A stretch of DNA of 64,000 nt from the NCBI RefSeq assembly GCF_025602895.1, contig NW_026516325.1:62001-126000 (forward strand), given 5' to 3'. The notes below the pieces were generated by a model that ran no database searches, was not told the origin of the DNA, and saw nothing but the letters and a program-made list of their open reading frames with translations. A program made the translations under genes and the position numbers. Position 1 is the stretch's first letter. Each line of letters opens with the position of its first letter. Source of the DNA: Polychytrium aggregatum (taxonomy: Eukaryota > Chytridiomycota > Chytridiomycetes > Polychytriales). Below are positions 57,936 to 64,000 of this stretch, in pieces.

Positions 57936-59005
57936 ATGGCCCCCCTCATTTCGTTGCTGAGCCCTTACGCCTCTTCCCTCACCTCGGTTCTGCTGATCGA
58001 CTATGGCATCCAGGCCCTTGGATTCTCGATCTCGGCTCCGCTCAGGACAGAGAAGCTGTTTGATCTCGCAGGCGCCGTCTCGTATGTCTCGGCCGTGGCG
58101 GCCTCTGTCCTGTTTAGGCCCGAGGGCGACGTTCTGTCCAGGCGGCAGGTTTTGGCTGCTGCCATGACGACCCTGTGGGCCTTTCGTCTGGGCTCGTTCC
58201 TGTTCGTCCGGGTATTCTTCAAGTCCGACAAGGTATGCGACACTGAGCACCACATGGGCCTGATTCTGCCACAGCCCCATTTCCAAGGCTGTTGCCGTGT
58301 TCGAGGAAGCTGTTTTTGCGATGCAGACCCGATTGCCGCCATCTCGGCCCTCAGATGCATGCCACAGCCGTCTGATCGATTCGGCTATCTTTTCTTGCAG
58401 CGCTTCGATAAGATCAAGCACAACACCAAGCGCTTTGCGCTCACTTGGGTCCTCCAGGGTGTCTGGGTCTACATCACCGCCCTGCCTGTCTATATCCTAC
58501 TGGCGAACCCTGGCGCTTCGCAGCGTCCGCTGCAGATCACCGACTATGTCGGTGCTGGGCTTTGGGCTACTGGTTTCCTCATCGAAGCCGTCGCCGATGC
58601 CCAGAAGTTCGCCTTCAAGAACAAGCATCCGCACAAGTTTATGAGCACTGGCCTCTTCCGCTACTCGCGCTGTGAGTTGCAGCAACCTCCCCAGGCGGGC
58701 GAGATCGGTTTTGGCCAACAGATGTTGCCCTGGGACGCTGCAGTCCGCCATTCTGGGGATGCACAATCGATCTGCTGGAAAGTCGACCACGGCTGACTGC
58801 ATCTATTTCTCCTGGCCAGACCCGAACTACTTTGGCGAAATCACCCTCTGGGGTGGCATGTTCTTGCTCTGTTCAGGAGGCTTTGTCAGCCCCTGGCAAT
58901 GGCTCTCGATCATCTCGCCGTACTTTGAGTACTCGCTGATCATGCATGTTTCTGGCGTCAAGCTGCTGGAGAAGAGCTCCGCTGAAAAATACGGAAAGCT
59001 ACCTG
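57936..59005 (+). CDS. DUF1295 / steroid-reductase-like membrane protein, last exon displaced by a retrotransposon
   Basis: Exons 57936-58232, 58401-58671 and 58820-59005 join in frame. The product begins MAPLISLLSPYASSL and has several hydrophobic helices. It contains the DUF1295 family blocks FDKIKHN, WVLQGVWVY, GLWATGFLIEAVADAQKF and FRYSRYPNYFGE. The family resembles 5-alpha-steroid reductases and isoprenylcysteine methyltransferases in its C-terminal half. Exon 3 ends in phase 1 at LEKSSAEKYGKLP with a GTAAGG donor. The family normally continues with YxxYxxRT-type residues, so one more exon is expected. LINE sequence starts 30 nt after the donor (59036), so the terminal exon, if intact, lies beyond the right edge, nearly 5 kb away. 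Read through, the frame would stop at 59157 inside the insert. Confidence 0.82.
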
Positions 59006-59035
59006 GTAAGGCCATGATGCGCCAAGGGACAGAGG

Positions 59036-60986
59036 TTTTTTTTTTTTTTGTTACTATAGTCAACTTTATTCAAGAAGACAAGCCATCAGGTCCAACAGGT
59101 TGGTACCCCGGCACGTTGAGTACACAGGCAAGCCTATTTACTCCTGTTGCAGCCTAGTGCTGCCTCAGCTGCCCACAAGGTCTGAGACCAAGCGGGTGAA
59201 CACATTTTCAAGCAGTTCCCACAAGGGAACAGCAGGATCGAGGGGAGGTCGGGGTGGAGGAATGACAAGTGCTGACACTATACTACGCTGTGATGAGGGT
59301 GCAGGGAGAGACTGCAAGGGCGTGACTACACTGGGTGTGGGAGTGGGTGCTGGTGCGGGGTGTGCACCAAAGGCGAATGCTCGGAAGGCAGTGCGGGGAG
59401 CGGGTACATGAGCAGCAAGCGATCCAAGTGCGGGAGGGGTGCGAGTGCGAGGGGGGGTGCGATCGAAACTGAGCAGGTCCAGCAGCTTGTCCACTGGTCC
59501 CACTCCGGCTATACCACTTTCCACCCAAGTCGGGTGGGCCGTCTTGAGGGCTGCGACCTTGCGGACCAGGACTTGATGCGGATCCACACACTGCTGCGCG
59601 TGGGTCCTGGTCAAGTCGATCCCGGATCCGTGTCGAGCCAGGTTCTTGCACTTGCGGTATCCAAACCTGAAGTGGCCTGGGAGAGCACCGAGTCGCCATC
59701 GGACCATGAACATGAGCATGACCATGGATCCTTGGTACCCGCGAGCCTCCCAGAGTCCCGACATCTTGGTCGACGGGGTGCAGGCGGCGGTGAGTTGCTT
59801 GGAGCGGTCGAAGCCGTTCTTCATGTGGTCCTCGAAGATGAGGGTCTTGATCGGGACGGGTTGGGGTCGGGGCGGTCCGGGCGGCGGCGGCTGGTGTCGG
59901 GTCTTGCCTCGGTAGATCTCCGTGGCCGTGAGGGAGTGGTCGGCCTCTTGTCGGCGGACCACCATGGCCCAGTGCGGATCGGCTCGGACTCCTTGGCCGA
60001 GGAACTGGTCGGGGTGGTACGGCGCAATGATCTTGTTGCGCAGGATCATCGACAGCATCTTGTCGCCGTCAGAGACTTGATCGTCCCAGCGGGCCCAGTT
60101 CTGCAGGGCCAGCATCTTGACACGGACGGACATCTTGGGGAGGCCGCAGTTGAGGTGCATGGCACCGACGGGAGTGCCGGGGCCGACGCGGAACATGGTG
60201 CGGAGGGCCGTCATCTGGGCGTCGTCGAGGCGGTCGCGCAGAGCCGGGTCCGGGATGTCCATGGCCATCCCGTATTCGAGGGTCGGCCGCACAAAGGTCT
60301 TGTAGACCTGGGTGATGGTCTTGGCCGAGACCTTGCCGAGGGTGATGCCGAGTCCAACCACGGTGTCGGTGACCATGTGGACCTTGCGGAGGAAGCTTGT
60401 CGAACTGGAGGTCCGGGCGGAATCCGTCAATGTCGACCATGACACCGAGGTAGCGGAACTGGAGGACCTTGGGCAGCTCGGTGCCGTACAGCTTGGCGGG
60501 ATGGAGCTGGTCGACGTTGCAGGCCGAGTACAAGCACCTCGCACTTGGGATGGCGAGAAGCGGTAGCGATTGTCGACACTGTGACGCTCACAGATGTCCA
60601 GCATGGCCTGGGTGCGGCCAGCCGGACAGATGAGGACACCAGTCATCGGCAAACCAGAGCGAGTTGACCCGGAGACGGTGGTGGCGACTCGGAGGCAAGC
60701 ACAAGTCCGTCCTCGGCTCGGAGCAGTCCAGGCAGGTCGTCAATGTGGGCACTGAACAGAAGGGGACTCAGGACCGAGCCTTGGATGAGACCCTTCTGCA
60801 GCCACACAGGCTGCTGACGTGCGGCCCTTGCTGGCGACGCGGACAAGAGTGCGGTCGAACATGGCCCTGAGGACCCCGACGGCGACCGGACCAGCACCTC
60901 GGGCGGCGATCTTGTCCCAGAGGCGCTCCCGCCAGACAGTGTCGTAGGCGGCCTTGATGTCGAGGAAGACCAGGCTGTACTCGTCG
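59036..60986 (-). mobile_element. Non-LTR retrotransposon (LINE) copy 1, 5'-truncated
   Basis: A T14 tract at 59036-59049 marks the poly(A) end of a minus-strand element. Its 3' UTR includes AATAAA-like sequence before GTTGACTATAGTAAC and the tail. The copy runs to 60986, where it ends abruptly against the poly(T) of copy 2. The 5' end is missing relative to copy 3 (homology stops at the equivalent of about 63685). It differs from copies 2 and 3 by scattered substitutions (for example TTCAAG for TTTAAG in the 3' UTR) and by a cluster of net one-base insertions between 60391 and 60830. Confidence 0.9.
59165..60986 (-). pseudogene. LINE reverse-transcriptase ORF, truncated and frameshifted
   Basis: The C-terminal two thirds (59165 to about 60390) is open and matches copy 3 closely. 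Beyond that, six net +1 differences from copy 3 break the reading frame through the region encoding the FADD and QGSVLSPLLF motifs. The 5' part is absent. Whether the frameshifts are genuine decay or assembly error cannot be decided here. Confidence 0.85.
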
Positions 60987-61738
60987 TTTTTTTTTTGTTA
61001 CTATAGTCAACTTTATTTAAGAAGACAAGCCATCAGGTCCAACAGGTTGGTACCCCCGGCACGTTGAGTACACAGGCAAGCCTATTTACTCCTGTTGCAG
61101 CCTAGTGCTGCCTCAGCTGCCCACAAGGTCTGAGACCAAGCGGGTGAACACATTTTCAAGCAGTTCCCACAAGGGAATAGCAGGATCGACGGGAGGTCGG
61201 GGTGGTGGAGTGACAAGTGCTGGCACTATACTACGCTGTGATGAGGGTGCAGGGAGAGACTGCAAGGGTGGGACTACACTGGTTGTGGGAGTGGGTGCTG
61301 GTACTGGGTGTGCACCAAGTGCGAATGCTCGGAAGGCAGTGCGGGGAGCGGGTACATGAGCAGCAAGCGATCCAAGTGCGGGAGGGGTGCGAGTGCGAGG
61401 GGGAGTGCGATCGAAAGAGAGCAGGTCCAGCAGCTTGTCCACTGGTCCCACTCCGGCTATACCACTTTCCACCCAAGTCGGGTGGGCCGTCTTGAGGGCT
61501 GCGACCTTGCGGACCAGGACTTGATGCGGATCCACACATTGCTGTGCGTGGGTCCTGGTCAAGTCGATCCCGGATCCGTGTCGAGCCAGGTTCTTGCACT
61601 TGCGGTATCCGAACCTGAAGTGGCCTGGGAGAGCACCGAGTCGCCATCGGACCATGAACATGAGCATGACCATGGATCCTTGGTACCCGCGAGCCTCCCA
61701 GAGTCCCGACATCTTGGTCGACGGGGTGCAGGCGGCGG
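60987..61738 (-). mobile_element. LINE copy 2, strongly 5'-truncated
   Basis: T10 at 60987-60996 followed by about 740 nt of the 3' end of the same element. It is essentially identical to copy 3 over its length, with one extra C near 61055. It ends abruptly at the poly(T) of copy 3. Only the C-terminal 200 codons of the reverse-transcriptase ORF remain (stop at 61113). Confidence 0.9.
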
Positions 61739-64000
61739 TTTTTTTTTTTTTTTTGTTACTATAGTCAACTTTATTTAAGAAGACAAGCCATCAGGTCCAA
61801 CAGGTTGGTACCCCGGCACGTTGAGTACACAGGCAAGCCTATTTACTCCTGTTGCAGCCTAGTGCTGCCTCAGCTGCCCACAAGGTCTGAGACCAAGCGG
61901 GTGAACACATTTTCAAGCAGTTCCCACAAGGGAATAGCAGGATCGACGGGAGGTCGGGGTGGTGGAGTGACAAGTGCTGGCACTATACTACGCTGTGATG
62001 AGGGTGCAGGGAGAGACTGCAAGGGTGGGACTACACTGGTTGTGGGAGTGGGTGCTGGTACTGGGTGTGCACCAAGTGCGAATGCTCGGAAGGCAGTGCG
62101 GGGAGCGGGTACATGAGCAGCAAGCGATCCAAGTGCGGGAGGGGTGCGAGTGCGAGGGGGAGTGCGATCGAAAGAGAGCAGGTCCAGCAGCTTGTCCACT
62201 GGTCCCACTCCGGCTATACCACTTTCCACCCAAGTCGGGTGGGCCGTCTTGAGGGCTGCGACCTTGCGGACCAGGACTTGATGCGGATCCACACATTGCT
62301 GTGCGTGGGTCCTGGTCAAGTCGATCCCGGATCCGTGTCGAGCCAGGTTCTTGCACTTGCGGTATCCGAACCTGAAGTGGCCTGGGAGAGCACCGAGTCG
62401 CCATCGGACCATGAACATGAGCATGACCATGGATCCTTGGTACCCGCGAGCCTCCCAGAGTCCCGACATCTTGGTCGACGGGGTGCAGGCGGCGGTGAGC
62501 TGCTTGGAGCGGTCGAAGCCGTTCTTCATGTGGTCCTCGAAGATGAGGGTCTTGATCGGGACGGGCTGGGGTCGGGGCGGTCCGGGCGGCGGCGGCTGGT
62601 GTCGGGTCTTGCCTCGGTAGATCTCCGTGGCCGTGAGGGAGTGGTCGGCCTCTTGTCGGCGGACCACCATGGCCCAGTGCGGATCGGCTCGGACTCCTTG
62701 GCCGAGGAACTGGTCGGGGTGGTAGGGCGCAATGATCTTGTTGCGCAGGATCATCGACAGCATCTTGTCGCCGTCAGAGACTTGGTCGTCCCAGCGGGCC
62801 CAGTTCTGCAGGGCCAGCATCTTGACACGGACGGACATCTTGGGGAGGCCGCAGTTGAGGTGCATGGCACCGACGGGAGTGCCGGGGCCGACGCGGAACA
62901 TGGTGCGGAGGGCCGTCATCTGGGCGTCGTCGAGGCGGTCGCGCAGAGCCGGGTCCGGGATGTCCATGGCCATCCCGTATTCGAGGGTCGGCCGCACAAA
63001 GGTCTTGTAGACCTGGGTGATGGTCTTGGCCGAGACCTTGCCGAGGGTGATGCCAAGTCCAACCACGGTGTCGGTGACCATGTGGACCTTGCGGAGGAGC
63101 TTGTCGAACTGGAGGTCCGGGCGGAATCCGTCAATGTCGACCATGACACCGAGGTAGCGGAACTGGAGGACCTTGGGCAGCTCGGTGCCGTACAGCTTGG
63201 CGGGATGGAGCTGGTCGACGTTGCAGGCCGAGTACAGCACCTCGCACTTGGGAGGCGAGAAGCGGTAGCGATTGTCGACACTGTGACGCTCACAGATGTC
63301 CAGCATGGCCTGGGTGCGGCCAGCCGGACAGATGAGGACACCATCGTCGGCAAACCAGAGCGAGTTGACCCGGAGACGGTGGTGGCGACTGGAGGCAAGC
63401 ACAAGTCCGTCCTCGGCTCGGAGCAGTCCAGGCAGGTCGTCAATGTGGGCACTGAACAGAAGGGGACTCAGGACCGAGCCTTGGATGAGACCCTTCTGCA
63501 GCCACACAGGCTGTGACGTGCGGCCCTTGCTGGCGACGCGGACAAGAGTGCGGTCGAACATGGCCCTGAGGACCCCGACGGCGACCGGACCAGCACCTCG
63601 GGCGGCGATCTTGTCCCAGAGGCGCTCCCGCCAGACAGTGTCGTAGGCGGCCTTGATGTCGAGGAAGACCAGGCTGTACTCGTCGTCGCGGATCTTGTTC
63701 ATGCGGACAAGAGCGTCGAGCGAGTACACCTGGTCGAGGGTGCCTCGGTCCGGGCGGAAGCCTCCCTGGGCAATGTCCATGATGCCGATCTCGCGGGTGA
63801 GGAACGGCAGCAGGACTCGCTCGGCGATCTTGCGGAGGACCTGGGTCAACCCGATGGGCCGGTACATGGCCGGATCGAGGATCGAACCCTTGTTCTTGTA
63901 GACCGGGTGGATCAGGACAGTGTTCCACTCGGTCGGGACGACGGAGGCCTTGAGGGCGGCCAGCAGGATGGCCCGGAGCCAGGGAGCGACCACGGGAGCG
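61739..64000 (-). mobile_element. LINE copy 3, extends beyond the right edge
   Basis: A T16 tract (61739-61754) marks its poly(A) end. The copy continues without interruption to the edge of the window, so its 5' end and any first ORF are unseen. The ORF is intact over the visible part. Confidence 0.92.
61870..64000 (-). CDS. LINE reverse transcriptase ORF, partial at the right edge
   Basis: At least 710 codons are open from the edge to a stop at 61870. Reverse-transcriptase motifs are clear: GGFRPDRGTLDQ, motif A FLDIKAAYDTV, motif B QGSVLSPLLFSAHIDDL and motif C LWFADDGVLI with the two catalytic Asp. The thumb and C-terminal region follow, and near the end a Cys/His arrangement (KCKNLARHG then THAQQC) recalls the CCHC-like zinc motif found after the reverse transcriptase in many LINE ORF2 proteins. 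Neither an endonuclease nor an RNase H domain is visible in this part; any endonuclease would be upstream. The clade (Tad/I, L1 or other) is not assigned. Confidence 0.92.
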   Translation of the reverse strand, partial: APVVAPWLRAILLAALKASVVPTEWNTVLIHPVYKNKGSILDPAMYRPIGLTQVLRKIAERVLLPFLTREIGIMDIAQGGFRPDRGTLDQVYSLDALVRMNKIRDDEYSLVFLDIKAAYDTVWRERLWDKIAARGAGPVAVGVLRAMFDRTLVRVASKGRTSQPVWLQKGLIQGSVLSPLLFSAHIDDLPGLLRAEDGLVLASSRHHRLRVNSLWFADDGVLICPAGRTQAMLDICERHSVDNRYRFSPPKCEVLYSACNVDQLHPAKLYGTELPKVLQFRYLGVMVDIDGFRPDLQFDKLLRKVHMVTDTVVGLGITLGKVSAKTITQVYKTFVRPTLEYGMAMDIPDPALRDRLDDAQMTALRTMFRVGPGTPVGAMHLNCGLPKMSVRVKMLALQNWARWDDQVSDGDKMLSMILRNKIIAPYHPDQFLGQGVRADPHWAMVVRRQEADHSLTATEIYRGKTRHQPPPPGPPRPQPVPIKTLIFEDHMKNGFDRSKQLTAACTPSTKMSGLWEARGYQGSMVMLMFMVRWRLGALPGHFRFGYRKCKNLARHGSGIDLTRTHAQQCVDPHQVLVRKVAALKTAHPTWVESGIAGVGPVDKLLDLLSFDRTPPRTRTPPALGSLAAHVPAPRTAFRAFALGAHPVPAPTPTTSVVPPLQSLPAPSSQRSIVPALVTPPPRPPVDPAIPLWELLENVFTRLVSDLVGS

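Noticed and set aside
58672-59157. Reading through exon 3 of the DUF1295 gene into the LINE poly(T) as a native C terminus
   Set aside because: The extension is encoded by retrotransposon 3' UTR and poly(T), after a good GTAAGG donor; it is at best an accidental fusion, noted as a possibility in the findings.
62065-63516. 483-codon + strand frame, also seen in copy 1 at 59360-60442
   Set aside because: Antisense shadow of the LINE reverse-transcriptase ORF; codon bias of the sense strand keeps it open in all copies.

Overview
The window is nuclear DNA of an intron-rich, moderately GC-rich fungus. Gene content is fungal: SPT7 with a bromodomain, PEX19, SEC63, a CASP/COY1 golgin and TRM7. Several features suggest an early-diverging, probably zoosporic (chytrid-like) lineage: a CCDC74/CCDC92-type coiled-coil protein, a carotenoid cleavage oxygenase, a GH19 chitinase and a non-LTR retrotransposon array. 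This placement is inference; there is no rRNA or other marker here. Introns are mostly 60-300 nt with GT..AG ends, many exons are under 100 nt, and three are only 6 nt long.

Layout, left to right: SPT7 (+, 332-7082, 23 exons); CCDC92-like coiled coil (+, 8962-10956); DH-PH RhoGEF (+, 11805-14779); REX4-like exonuclease (+, 15379-17647); a 42-residue Cys-rich microprotein (-, 18041-18373); PEX19 (+, 18866-20546); TRM7 (+, 20797-23115); a four-CBS protein (-, 23965-25325); a four-helix membrane protein with a PPxY tail (-, 26334-28435); DJ-1 (-, 29419-30895), divergent from a carotenoid oxygenase (+, 31423-33714); SEC63 (+, 34513-38189); a UspA protein (-, 38784-39426); two tandem paralogues of an unrecognised four-helix membrane protein (-, 40375-41531 and 42905-44033); the golgin CASP/COY1 (-, 44839-49923); a secreted GH19 chitinase (-, 50653-52431); the PP2A catalytic subunit (+, 54895-56858); and a DUF1295 membrane protein (+, from 57936) whose last intron is invaded at 59036 by a head-to-tail run of three LINE copies reaching the right edge.

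Most genes are housekeeping functions and do not form one pathway. I joined exons by hand using splice signals, phase and family conservation. For most multi-exon genes the lengths sum to an intact frame, and several (PP2A 311 aa, DJ-1 187 aa, carotenoid oxygenase 534 aa) come out at or near the length expected for their family. The most unusual items are the tandem membrane-protein pair with a conserved 6-nt microexon, the third 6-nt microexon inside the WFDGDG motif of the carotenoid oxygenase, the LINE concatemer, the intronless GH19 chitinase, and introns filled by short tandem repeats. No tRNA, rRNA, CRISPR or prokaryotic operon was seen.
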